From Paragonimus westermani (taxonomy: Eukaryota; Platyhelminthes; Trematoda; Plagiorchiida; Troglotrematidae), in the NCBI GenBank assembly GCA_008508345.1, contig QNGE01001278.1:112088-176087 (forward strand): DNA of 64,000 bases. The letters are read 5' to 3'. The notes beneath the pieces are model-generated. The model saw only the letters and a list, made by a program, of their open reading frames with translations, was not told the DNA's origin and searched no databases. Position numbers and translations under genes: made by a program. Below, one piece after another: positions 50,261 to 60,786 of this stretch (the stretch's first letter is position 1; every line of letters begins with the position of its first letter).

Positions 50261-52077
50261 CTGACTCAGAACGTGCATGATGGTACTTATTTGGTTTGAC
50301 ATGTATTCCGGTGACGACTTTCTATCCCTAGGGAATTACTCGATAAATCATGTTTGTAACGTGTGCTAACAATTTCAAGTGTAATTGGATCACGTTACTC
50401 AGTTTGGCAGCGTTTGATTCACAGTTAACAATTTGGATCGATGTATAACTTATTCAAATCCCCTCAGAGTGAATGGAAAAGTTTCAACCTTGCCACAAAG
50501 GTAAGAAGTAGTGATTGTAGAATTCTATGATACTCGCTCTCAACCAATCCACCGTGGTCGGCGCCGTCTCTGTTATGGATCACGAGGTAGAAGCAATCTG
50601 AAAGACATTCGAACGGACAACCCTTCGTGTTACGGCCCTGATTATCGCTAGTTACGAAGGATTAATGCAACGGATTTGTAATCTGTTGGCATGAATGGAT
50701 AAAGCCTACTTCAGATTACCAGCCTACACTGCTAACGGCCACAAGGACATGAAATGACTTCAATTCACAACCCGAAGGTTTTTCGGCTTGAACCTCACTA
50801 AGACTACATCTGCTTAAGGAACCGAAATGTACGAGAACGGTCATGCAATGTCAGTTTGAAGACTGGCATCGGGAAATATAATCACACCTTAGTTTACTTA
50901 GTTCAAAACCAAGATTTAAAGTGTTCTGGATAAATTGATTACAGCCACAGCGCAAATCCAAGGACGTGGATCAAAGCAGAAGAGTGCATTGACTACAATG
51001 AGCGAAGGATAAAAACACTTTGTCTTAGCCTTGACTTTTCTAGTGAGATAAAAACTGCCGGGATGCACTGCACCGCGAATTGTCAAGAAAGATAGGAACC
51101 AGTTAGTAAATCAAAACAGAAAGGACAAAACTTATGTAAATTTAAAGTAGTCATAATGATCTCATGCGTTTTTGGACAGTCCTAATTTGATTTGAGAGTG
51201 CATCAATATCGACAGTCGACTCATATTGTGTCTCGAAGAAAGACGCTTTATACTGATTTTTCGCACAATGTAATAGAAATCTGTCCGAAGGAAGCTACCG
51301 ATGACGAATTGAAATTCCCGCACAACACACTCCGATAAAACTGATATTTAAATAAGCTTATTTTGAAAAATACTAAATCCAAAGCAATGAAACTAAGCAA
51401 CGGCAGTGGAGAAGTCTACTCTGACTATTCTGTTCGACAAAGGTTATTGAAGTATGAAACGTTCAATCGTTGCCCGTACAAAGTGCTTCGTTGAATAAGT
51501 GCCACAGTCAGTGTTTGTTCATGATTTACCACCTGTCTTTCGGTCTGAAAAACAAACTGCTTACCTACGATTAAAGGATGCTTTTATCTTCTCTTAATTG
51601 TTATTGTTGATCTGAAGGCATTTGACTTACGGGAGGCAATGGCATAGAGGCATAGTTGTCGTCCGGCGTGGCTAAGAGGGGAAATCGATAATCGTACATA
51701 AACCACAAAGTGAACCCAAGGGGGTCCCCCAAGGTCGTGTACAAAGTTTTGGTCAATCAACAGGAACCAGTGCAATCTGATTACTTAATCCAAAGCTGCG
51801 CGAGAAAAAAAATTTTGTTCGTGCATGTAATTAGTGATCACCCTATCATGGTGTCTACAGACAAAACAAGAATGAAAAGTCGACTGTGATCCGTCCAGCT
51901 GAGGACACGATTTTACATTACTTAACCATGCCATGTAATTTTTAAGCCTACAGACATTATGGCGAGATCTCGGAAACATATGCCCGCTTGTTTGCTGAGA
52001 CCATGGAAACAAAAAAGTTACTGCTAAGAATTGAAAAGTCTATTTACAGGTATCAACAAAGGAAAAACAAAGGTCAG
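50261..52077. other. No supported feature
   Basis: Between the CEP83 stop and the minus-strand exon at 52.1 kb I see no exon, repeat family member or RNA gene. The two genes converge here if both calls are right. Confidence 0.5.
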
Positions 52078-52414
52078 TCAATCGTCAGAAGCGGCAGTGC
52101 GGAAATTTCGGGAAGATGAAGAAGACGGTCCTCTTCGAAAAACCAGTTTTGGAAGGCTCCGTTCAGTTCCCGACTTAAATTCAGTTTGTTCAGAGCCTGA
52201 AAGCAGACCTGGAACCAATTGTTTCTCACTTGTTTCCAACTGACGTGCACTTTGAATATTGGCTTCTGTAGTTTCTTCCAGATGGGCAAGCACGGCAAAT
52301 TTGGGATCAATATCATCCGCCGGATCAGTTTGGGATTGGAGTTTCTTTGATAAATTCGAGCTTAGACCAACATGCTCACCGGGAAGATCCAATTTCGGAA
52401 GTTTCGGTGGCGTG
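52078..52414 (-). CDS. Terminal exon of an unrecognised gene
   Basis: On the minus strand a strong acceptor (GTTTCTCTGTACACAG) opens a 337-nt exon entered in phase 2 and ending in TGA at 52080-52078. It encodes about 112 residues: TPPKLPKLDLPGEHVGLSS, DIDPKFAVLAHLEETTEANI, SARQLETSEKQLVPG and a basic/serine-rich end, FRRGPSSSSSRNFRTAASDD. Codon choice and composition look like real protein, mostly polar and probably disordered. I do not recognise the family. Upstream exons should lie at higher coordinates, but I could not find a matching phase-2 donor. A shorter plus-strand frame overlaps it. Confidence 0.6.
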
Positions 52415-55400
52415 CTGTGTACAGAGAAACAGATGAACAAGAAACCACATGGAACTCGTCTCAAGCTAAGAAAGGAAGTTATCCACAGCGACAGAAATAT
52501 CTAGGTGATGAGGCCTGACGCTTGAATATTCTACAACTATGAAAAACAATGTTAATTTAGAAATAAAACGGTAGGAATGGGACTAATTCCATATGCTCAA
52601 ACACCTGACATCACCGTGTCCACAATACGAAAATAAACGAGAGTATCGCATTACGAAAACGAAGACGTCTGCGTCGCCCCAATACTCCAAACCCAACTCG
52701 GTATCACAAAGGAAACATTTACACCAGTGAACCCAGCAGACAACCATGCGATCTGAAGTCCTCAGTTACAGATTATGTGAACCCTGAGGGTTCAAGCCAA
52801 TGAGTAAAATTAAAATCTACAGTAGCTATTGTAAACCGTCTTTATTTCTCTACACTGTCATCTCATAGGCTAGTCGGCAACGGTACACACAGGATGAATG
52901 TGACATGCGATAAATTTCCAACCCCAGCGAGCGACCCCAGTATCTAAGTCCACGTATCCTTGAGGACTGAAAAAGTATAGCGGTTTTATCCTCGCCATCA
53001 AACATCAGTCTCCTTGCATTATCGGTACGATGAACTCTAATGTAAGTAACCACCGTTTACATCACAAGGCAGCCTCTTCCATGTGAAGCACAGGGTTATA
53101 ATGCAAGTTAGATGCTATCGGGTGAGTAATCACGGCAACTAGGCTCGAATTCCTTAATTCAGATCGCCAGTTAGTGTCAACCAGTCTGAGAAACCCCACG
53201 GTCTATAGGCTATGCTACCACAGGAACACAACGACGCAAAACGAATTGGTACGCCGTGAAATAGCCTTACATATCACAGCTGAATGTGAACAGTATTGCG
53301 AATTATAGGCGGTCAACTACCCATTCGTTTAACTTCTAACGGATGAACTGGGAGTGAAATTGAGAACCTACGATGCATGGAAGCTAGCCCACACTTGACA
53401 TGCGACGAAAACAACAGTGAAGCTTACAACGCTCAAACACTACTGCCGAAGTACTGGCCACAGGACCCGCGAAATGAAGTACGGTGAGCCAAAAACATCA
53501 AAATCAAAATCTTAGAAGCGTACTTCCTTACAATTTGAGCAACACATGACCGCACGTAGACAACGAAGAGCAAGACACATTGAAAAAAGAGGACATAGGC
53601 AGTAAAGTAGACTAATACAAACCAGCGGGAGCAATTCTGAAAGCACCTAGTTAAACAAGAATCCATAGGCGTCGCCGACAGCAGCACATTAGTGGTTAAC
53701 ACTGACGCTCAAGTTTCATACAATTGTGACATGGTGGGAAAACGTTCAAATATACAAGAATACAACAGAAAGGTACTTTAGGTGTGACCTCATATAATCA
53801 ACATAAAAGGAACAGCCGGGTTGCAAATGAGAGTAAGATCGCATGAGACAGCCGGTTAACATTGTGGATATTACCAATTCGCATCATAAAGCATGGGTGC
53901 CCTACAAACAATTCCGTTAAACAACAGCACTCATTCCGTGAAACAAAATAAATGTTACGTTTTCTAAGGCCTACGGCCAAATGCCATGTAGGTTATTAAG
54001 GACAAGCCTGCCAGATGAACATGAAATCCTTTTCTTAGCATGAACATGGCTGTTTTCATTCCTCCCTCCAAACTCATTGATTGGTCACCACGTACCTTAC
54101 GTCGGTGGGTTGAGGGCTTGGTAGCTAGTGCACGACAGGCGAACCACGGGTCAATATTATTGATGCACGGCTTATCTAAATTCATGTAGTTGGGGTTAAA
54201 GTGGGTGAACGTTAGTCAATACACGCTGCCGAAGGCCCGTCTTCAAGCCTGTGAATGTCACAATGCATGCGAGTGCAAACAAATTCTAAGTAGTAGATAC
54301 CTTCTGATGCCAAAGACGTGAAATAAAACTGTAAAATGAGAAATACAAAATTCTATTTCAATTCTCACACTTACGTCATTTGAGACCCAGTTTTTAAGCA
54401 AATAAAACGGTCAACAAATGCCCACATTTTATTTTCAACACTTTGTATGACCATCATATGAAGCTTATTTCAAGTTGCCCGGCACAACGAAAAATTATCC
54501 CAAAGTACCCTGGAATTTTCCAATCAACAATACCCTATCGAAAACAGTAAACGAGAGCAGAAAAGTGAGATAAAAACCAAAACCAGTTGTGGAGGAGGGG
54601 GAGCACAAAAATGCCATTGTGATAATGAGCTGCCGCTAATGTAAAAACACTAACACCCTCATACACAGTTATCAACAAAAGTTTGGTGTAATTGTTCGTA
54701 TAGGCTTCAGGGGACATAAATAGTTGTATGTAAATGTTGACGTTATCAAAAACAGCATTAGATCAGATGAATGTATATATATATATATATATCACACAAT
54801 CATGGGGGAAAAATACACTAACTTCAAAAGGCAAAAGAAAGTGGATAGAAACTGATTACCAAAACCACCTAAATACCAAAAGTCAACAGCAAAGCACTTA
54901 AACCTTGCAAACGAATAACCGAGCTGAACCATAGCATAATAACTTTTATTGCCCTGCGTCATCAACTGCACTTGCTCCACAACCAACTAGGGCAAACAAC
55001 AGCAACAGAAATGTCAAAGGGCTCGACTAGCCACAATCTCTCCCGCCAAATTTTTTGCAAGTAGCGAACGGCTGGCTGAAAAGCCTGTTTGAATGTGAAA
55101 AAATTAACCTCTACTAAGTCATCTACTATTTACTGACTAATTTACAGCTGCGTTTCGTTGCTCAGAGTTAGCCCAGTAATAGTGGAACTGAATTGGTGTA
55201 AAGTTTTAGCAGTTAGTAAATGGCGTTAAAAGATGAGTGGTCAATGGAGGTAACAAGAGTCGGAACTGCCAAAATTCGACTATGTGGAGCAATCACTGTT
55301 CTCTGTACTATGCAGAACAACAAATACCACCTCCCATTCAAGACTACACCAACAAACATGTGTAATCACAGCTTGAGTAGAAAATCGTTAAAATGTGAAG

Positions 55401-56818
55401 TGTCGACTGGTCAATTGTCTTACTGGATTAATAAACCGTTCAACGGAAACCCACAAAGACAAACGCTACAAAAATGCGTGCAAAAAATGTAGAAATTCGC
55501 GAGTGTAAGAACGGGCGTGTAGTAGCTGCGTACATATTAAAGTCACCGCGGTCTCAGCGTCACAGTTAGTTACCTTCGTGCATCATCATCATCATAGACA
55601 GCAATACACCTGTGGTTCACACTAATGCTTAACTGCCACACAACCATGAAGAAAAAGCAAACCCTATATAGGAAGAGAGAAGGAAAAAAGAGGGGGTGGG
55701 AAGGGACCTAACTACTGAAAATAATTACGTCTATATTCAAACATTCAACATCAAGGTGCCTACACCTTGCAAACAAACAACCGAACTGCAAATGAGAGTG
55801 AGGCGCCATCAGCAAGACAGCCTTCGTGCATACACGTGTGGTTGCTAACTGCTAAGCGTCAGCCGTAATTGTGTACGTAAACAAAACTGTGATATTGAGA
55901 CTGTAGTGCTCGTAATATACACACAGGAACTATACACATATTTGGTCTAATATTTGTGTACTTCAGCATGAATTTTATGCACTGCACGTGTTACACGTTA
56001 TGCGACTTATGAGAGTGTAATAAGTGGAACCATTCAGCAAAATGTTCCTTTATTCAATGTTCAGATGGGTGGAAGGTACATATCTGTAACATCACAAATT
56101 GCTAATTAACATTCTGTATCATCAGTACCATTTGTAGCATCACATTGGCGGCTGTCACCTATGCTTGGCTGTCACAAAAATACGGGCGAACGACATCTAG
56201 GCAAATATTTACATAGAACGAGTGTGTGGGTGGTAAGAACTGTATCTAGATAGCGACACCAAATTGCATCACTACGCTGGATTACACACCACCTCAAACC
56301 TACTGCAGGGATAACAACAGATAAGTTGAAGCGGACAGGCTCCATGAGATACGCAGCTTTTTCCGTCTTAGCATGTGGTTTTCGGAACGTGTGTTCAGTG
56401 GCATGTGCACTTTTATGATAATATACTGCTGTATGCACAGACTAAACCGACTGTAGACATTGCATGCAGAGGCAAAGTCGAGACAATAGTGAGCACCGAG
56501 GGGATGAAAGCGCACCACGAAGCGTACTCTTGACATCCGAATAACTGCCCGTTGAAACACACCAGCAGGAGCAAGAGCAACGCACTTCTGGTGTGAAACG
56601 ATATGCAGCAACGGAATACTCAGCTGACAGCATGCGTAAACAGCATACAATAGGATCCAGCCAGGATTTCACCAGCTTTGAGATTCAATCCAATACGGTT
56701 TAGCTAAAATAATCTGATATTAATTCAAATGGGTCAGACATGGCATGAAAATGAGTACAGTGGATTAATAGCGCGGTAATTCTGAACTTTCAGTTCAGAG
56801 ACACAGCACAAGACCAGC
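52415..56818. other. Repeat-rich interval, no supported gene
   Basis: It holds a short AT microsatellite (54773-54791), a TCATCA run at 55582-55597, and loosely similar stretches at 53811-53860, 55575-55640 and 55785-55865 (AACCGAACTGCAAATGAGAG in one, AGCCGGGTTGCAAATGAGAG in another) that look like copies of an unnamed dispersed repeat. No exon with good borders was seen. Confidence 0.4.
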
Positions 56819-57240
56819 TTAGTATATGAAAAATTGCTTGATTCGGAAAGTTAGGTCATGCACTAGGGATGCCAACAAGTCATCGACCATACCAAGTACT
56901 CTACTGATCCTACGACCGAGTAGCTTAATCTGCGAGGTGAAAAGATGTGGACCTGAAGCAGAGGGATGAAGTCGTTCACTGAGGGGTTGGCCACTGTAAA
57001 CGGGGTTCTTCTCCCAGGCTGGAGAACTCGTGACTCGCAGAGTCAATGGATGGAGGCTTTAGGTGAGATAACAGGCAATCGGGCTCGGTGACGTAACTGT
57101 TGTCGCTGTTGGACAAACCTGCCTTTGAAGTAAGTGTACTTAATGACGCGGAGCAGTAAAGCCAACTTGATAACACTGCTTTTACTTACAGCTCAGCAGT
57201 TTGCTCTCAGAGTGTAGAAATCTTGATGCTGAATGCTTCG
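56819..57240. other. Coding-like patch, strand unresolved
   Basis: Both strands are open and splice-like here. Minus: a donor after AGC T at 57190 and an acceptor at 57119 (71-nt intron) join SRFLHSESKLLS to LSNSDNSYVTEPDCLLSH and end in a stop at 56976. Plus: donor TTTGAA/GTAAGTGT and acceptor CTTTTACTTACAG bound a 60-nt intron, and a later pyrimidine-rich acceptor lies at 57290. The borders are near reverse complements of each other (ACTTACAG/CTGTAAGT), so sequence alone cannot decide. It may be a small gene or a repeat. Confidence 0.3.
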
Positions 57241-57852
57241 TAGTAGTTGTTTTTAGCAGTAACACCTCTTCCCTTCTTTTTTGTCTTAGATACGACAGCT
57301 AAGCATCAGCGCGAACCACCGTTGCATTGCTGCCTTTGCATTGTAACCTATTTGCAATATATCAATGAAAAATTGCAGAGTAAAAGGTTACTGGCAGATT
57401 CCACATTTCACCTTGTAATACGGTTCAAAACAATGAGAATGAAATAGAAAAAGACCACCTGTGTACGAAGGGATGTGTACCAGTACCTCATAACACACAT
57501 TTTGTGTTCCAATCCAATCACGCCGGTTGTCCACATACCATGACCACCGAAGCCCAAGTGACCAGAGTCAACATTAGCTTAAAATAACAACTGAATGGAT
57601 GCCGGAGACCAACCCTACAATGAAGGGTTCGAACTTCGATCATTCTTAAGGTACCCACTGAGGTCTTGCACGCAAGTTCCACCACACTGAATGCCGGTAA
57701 ACACTGTAGCGCACACATTGACCGCTTCATTTATAAACCACAACTTAACCCGTCACTTATTTGGGTTAATAATCATCTACACATCTATTCGCCAAACCAG
57801 TAAGTCTCATCAGGATTTCAGAAAAAGTGGTGTATAACTTTCTACCGAACGC

Positions 57853-58337
57853 TTACTCATTGACGGTTACCCATTGACCTAGCAAGTCGATTTTCGGCCC
57901 ATTATATGGACGACTCAAAGAATGAGACTCCGCTTCTGACTTCTTGCGCTTCCTCGCTATTTTGAACAGCTCTGATTTATCCTCCTTAGCAACTTCAGGT
58001 TCAGGTTCATCTGCGTTAAATGCCTTGTGCACCGCAGCAGTAGCACTCTCTGAGCCTGATTCACTTAGTTCAACCAGCCGACTAAGCACGAACTGTTGCA
58101 AACGGTTTTTCTCTTCTTTGACTGAGACCACTTCTTGGGCGATTAGTCCAGCGGGACGTTCCCACTGTGTAGCCCGTGTGATTGCATTCCAATAGTACTT
58201 CCTTCCATCCGCAGCGGTAGCTTCATGCCATTCGCAAACACTAGTCTTAGTAGCAGCTTTTTTCCCTGGCGTTGGCTCGCTTTTAGGTTTGCCATTTAAA
58301 GCTGCAACTTTTTCGATCACTTCCTCTTGAGCGTGCT
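57853..58337 (-). CDS. WBP4: WBP4 exon 4 (WW domain and C-terminus)
   Basis: After the 44-nt intron (GTAAAT...TTTTCCCAG) the split GAG codon restores the frame: (E)HAQEEVIEKVAALNGKP. The WW domain reads WHEATAADGRKYYWNA, then TQWERPAG. Then come VSVKEEKNRLQQFVLSRLVE, an acidic stretch, a basic patch RKRKKSE that could be a nuclear signal, and the conserved end. The stop codon is at 57855-57853. Confidence 0.94.
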
Positions 58338-58742
58338 CTGGGAAAACAATCCGATCAGTTCACTGATCTTATATAATTTACCCGTTAAAACGACCCCATA
58401 ACGTTTAGCCAGGGCCGGATCACGCGCTAAGTCTTTCATCATGCCGACAAAAGCAGCCTGTAAATAAAGACGCATAAAAGTAATTCTCACATACATCGTT
58501 AATTTGTTGCAGGTTATTTCGAAGATTCTGTTCGTCCCGCTCAGCATTTTTGTTATTGCGTTGAAGTTCATTCATCTTCTTGTCAACATTTGCTTTGTGT
58601 CTCATCCCACTTTCATGGTTTTGTATGCTCTGAAATAAAAGTTATTTCCAAGATTAAGAATACGAACTATTTTGTTATCGGCCATCCAACATTTACAGAC
58701 TTCACAGTATTTTCGCGGATTGCTCTTCCAATAGTCCGCCAT
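57853..58742 (-). CDS. WBP4: WBP4 (FBP21), WW domain-binding protein 4; complete, 4 exons
   Basis: WBP4 is a spliceosome-associated nuclear protein that binds proline-rich splicing factors through WW domains (family knowledge). Exons 58742-58668, 58629-58495, 58457-58382 and 58337-57853 join in frame to give 256 residues. The start MADYWKSNPRKYCEVCKCW is the family signature. A matrin/U1-type zinc finger uses C13, C16, H30 and H36. A basic helical stretch follows (MRHKANVDKKMNELQRN), then one WW domain at about 132-157 (first W132, second W154, P157), an acidic/Glu-rich part, and the C-terminal RPYNGPKIDLLGQWVTVNE, like the human NPYG.W end. The human protein is about 376 residues with two WW domains; here only one is seen. 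Introns are 38, 37 and 44 nt. The first donor is GTTCGT, away from the usual GTAAGT. Confidence 0.95.
58382..58457 (-). CDS. WBP4: WBP4 exon 3
   Basis: It follows a 37-nt intron (GTATGT...TTTACAG). It encodes AAFVGMMKDLARDPALAKRY GVVLT plus one base, leaving phase 1. Reading through without splicing would stop soon after, at LFSQSTLKRK, so removal of the next 44-nt intron is needed for the full protein. Confidence 0.92.
58495..58629 (-). CDS. WBP4: WBP4 exon 2
   Basis: It follows a 38-nt intron ending TTTTATTTCAG. It encodes SIQNHESGMRHKANVDKKM and onward to LQQIND, 45 codons in phase 0/0. The two histidines (HESGMRH) complete the zinc finger begun in exon 1, which confirms the join. Confidence 0.94.
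58668..58742 (-). CDS. WBP4: WBP4 exon 1
   Basis: ATG at 58742-58740 begins MADYWK, the conserved start of the family, so the start is secure. It holds the first zinc pair (CEVC). It ends with a complete codon (ATA) before the donor GTTCGT. Confidence 0.94.
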
Positions 58743-58814
58743 TCTGATAACAACCTATATAAAACGGAAGACACGCAAAACGTTACTGATTAAGCGTTTC
58801 ATTCATTCACTTGT

Positions 58815-58860
58815 GAACAGCCATGAGCCCGACCAAATGGTACTGCGGATTCAGTTGTCT
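58815..58860 (-). mobile_element. RTE 3'-terminal fragment
   Basis: CAGCCATGAGCCCGACCAAA and TGGTACTGCGGATT match CAGCCATGCGCCTGACCAAA and AGGTATTGTGGCTT at 45598-45635. It is a piece of about 40 bases between WBP4 and the next open frame. Confidence 0.5.
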
Positions 58861-58977
58861 TTTGGCAAAACAGTTATGAGAAACATTCTATAAGATGTAA
58901 TGTTGAAAAAGGAGGAGGGAAACAAAGAACAAGAACAGATTATATAAAGAGCCAGCAATGCTGTGAATGACAGCATA

Positions 58978-59460
58978 TCAATAACTGCGGTATGTTGCCA
59001 TTTCGGGCAGCGTTCTAAAATAGATACATGAATCACTAGAAAGTTCACGACAGCTTTCGACTTTAATCAACCCAATTGGTAGGAGCTCAAAAGCTGGTGG
59101 CCAAATTGTTGCTTGACCATTTTGTGGTTTTATCATATCCCTGGTGGGCCTAGTGAATAACGGCTGAGGTACACAAACAAAAAACAGGACCCCTCTCCAG
59201 ACCGTGCATTTTATGTAGCCTGGTAAACCCTCATCAGGAGTAGACCACGTCATCAAACCATAGGGCAAAATGGATGGATTAGGCATCCCAACAAAAAGAT
59301 CAAGCATCTTTTGGGAATCGCAGATAGAGAGGACCGGTAAATGACACATTTCACAATGTTTACTGAGATAGATTAATACATTGTAGTCAGACGAAACGCC
59401 CAGAAGTTCAAAGCGGGTAGTCCGCAAGAAAAAATGTGCCGGCGAAAACAATACAGTCAT
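58978..59460 (-). CDS. Unrecognised 160-codon ORF, possible L7Ae/RPP38-like fold
   Basis: The open frame from ATG 59460 to TGA 58978 has coding-like codon choice. It lies 235 nt upstream of the WBP4 start on the same strand. The first half, FELLGVSSDYNVLIYLSKHC then EMCHLPVLSICDSQKMLDLF, resembles the second half of an L7Ae-type RNA-binding domain (beta strand, helix, 'hlP.lCe..nvP', strand). Just upstream in the same frame, 'RRIRRAVLYGMHFMPSE' would fit the first helix of that domain but is followed by two stops (TAG TAA). The gene may therefore have a small unrecognised intron, a lesion, or begin at 59460. An RNase P/MRP subunit p38-like protein is one guess. Function is not established. 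Confidence 0.45.
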   Translation of the reverse strand: MTVLFSPAHFFLRTTRFELLGVSSDYNVLIYLSKHCEMCHLPVLSICDSQKMLDLFVGMPNPSILPYGLMTWSTPDEGLPGYIKCTVWRGVLFFVCVPQPLFTRPTRDMIKPQNGQATIWPPAFELLPIGLIKVESCRELSSDSCIYFRTLPEMATYRSY

Positions 59461-59569
59461 GAATTACTACTCGGAAGGCATAAAATGCATTCCATACAGC
59501 ACAGCACGCCTAATTCGCCTCATTTAGCGTCTCCGATGGGAGAGCTAAGCGACCAGTGCACTACATAAA

Positions 59570-60786
59570 GGTGATCAAGGTGCCCAGATGCAATTCTACA
59601 CCTAATTGTAGGAATCCCTAGGGACACCTAGTATGTGCACAAATCGAAAACGTACATTCTATAGTTCCTTCGGGTGTATGGGCCAGGTTTCGCAGCCCTA
59701 CGATAAGACCGCACCCATAGTGCCATTGTGCAATCGGCCCCTCGAATCCTCACAACATCAACAGTTCCATACCGCATCGGCCGTCTCGCAGTACAAACCG
59801 GGCCGCCCTATCTGCTACATACAGCAGGGTGGATAGGCGAAAACATGCTACTGCTGACCCCTCCTCCACTGTCCTATCAAATTTAGCTCTCATGCCCCTC
59901 CCGGCCCCCAATTCTGATAATTTTTCTGCAGGTCCCACAACAGATAATTAATCATAGTAACACTGCCGATAAGTCCCAGCTCTCGCCACTCAGTCCCAGA
60001 CCTCCCCCGTCTCGTGCTTCGACCTAGAACGCAGATTAATATAGATGCTTTCAACATTCGTACTCTAAAACAAATAGGTCAACAGGCTGCTCTCGCATGA
60101 ACGTTAGACTCGCTGCATACCGATGTTTGCTGTGTCTCGGAGACTGGAATCCACGACAGTAGTCACCGTATATAATTAACAGCACCTGCACTTTCTACCC
60201 GATACTGGTTATACACTTCCGGTGACTGACACCGGCCGCCGTTACCGGTCAGGCTGGAGTAGGTATAGTCCTCAGCACGACGGCCGCATTGATAGATTGG
60301 ATTCCTGTTAATAGTAGACTTTGTGCCGTCCGCTTGGCGGGTTCTGTTAGAGTCAGTTCTGGACGCAAAACTGCCAGAAGTCTTTTCGTTGTGTCTGCTT
60401 ACGCTCCAACTGACTAGTGACGTCGGCGTCATGGACGTCTTTTATTCGGATCTGACCGCTCTCATCCGGTCGACACGTGGTTCTGATATAGTCGTTCTGG
60501 TCGGAGATATGGACGCCCAGGTCGGCCGCCTTGGTGAGGTCGAATCTCGTCCAGGTGGCAGGTTTGGAATAGCATCACATCGCACGAACAATGACGGGCG
60601 ACTATTGCAGCTGTGCGCTGAGCATAGGCTGTTTTTAACAAGCACTAGTTTTAGGCATCGTGCGCGTCATTGCTATACTTGGCATCCTCCCTGTTTGAAT
60701 CAGCCCTGGTCTCAGATAGACCACACAGCTGTTAGTTATAGGTGGTGGGGTTCCATTCACGACTGTGGTTCTTATTGGAGCACGTA
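59570..60786 (+). mobile_element. RTE LINE 5' portion, inverted duplicate arm
   Basis: This plus-oriented copy covers the RTE 5' region and part of the AP-type endonuclease: INIDAFNIRTLKQIG, VCCVSETG, VVLVGDMDAQVGRLG, WSQIDHTAVSYRWWG. It is the exact mirror of 62784-64000 (positions x and 123570-x match throughout what I checked) and stops at GGAGCACGTA. An in-frame TGA at 60098-60100 breaks the endonuclease. It has no reverse transcriptase of its own. Confidence 0.92.

Noticed and set aside
52031..52243. Plus-strand frame RKTSFGRLRSVPDLNS
   Set aside because: Overlaps a longer and better bounded minus-strand exon. Kept only as a finding.
60163..60432. Minus-strand frame MTPTSLVSWSVSRHNEK and its mirror at 63138-63407
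   Set aside because: Antisense shadow of the RTE endonuclease region in both arms.
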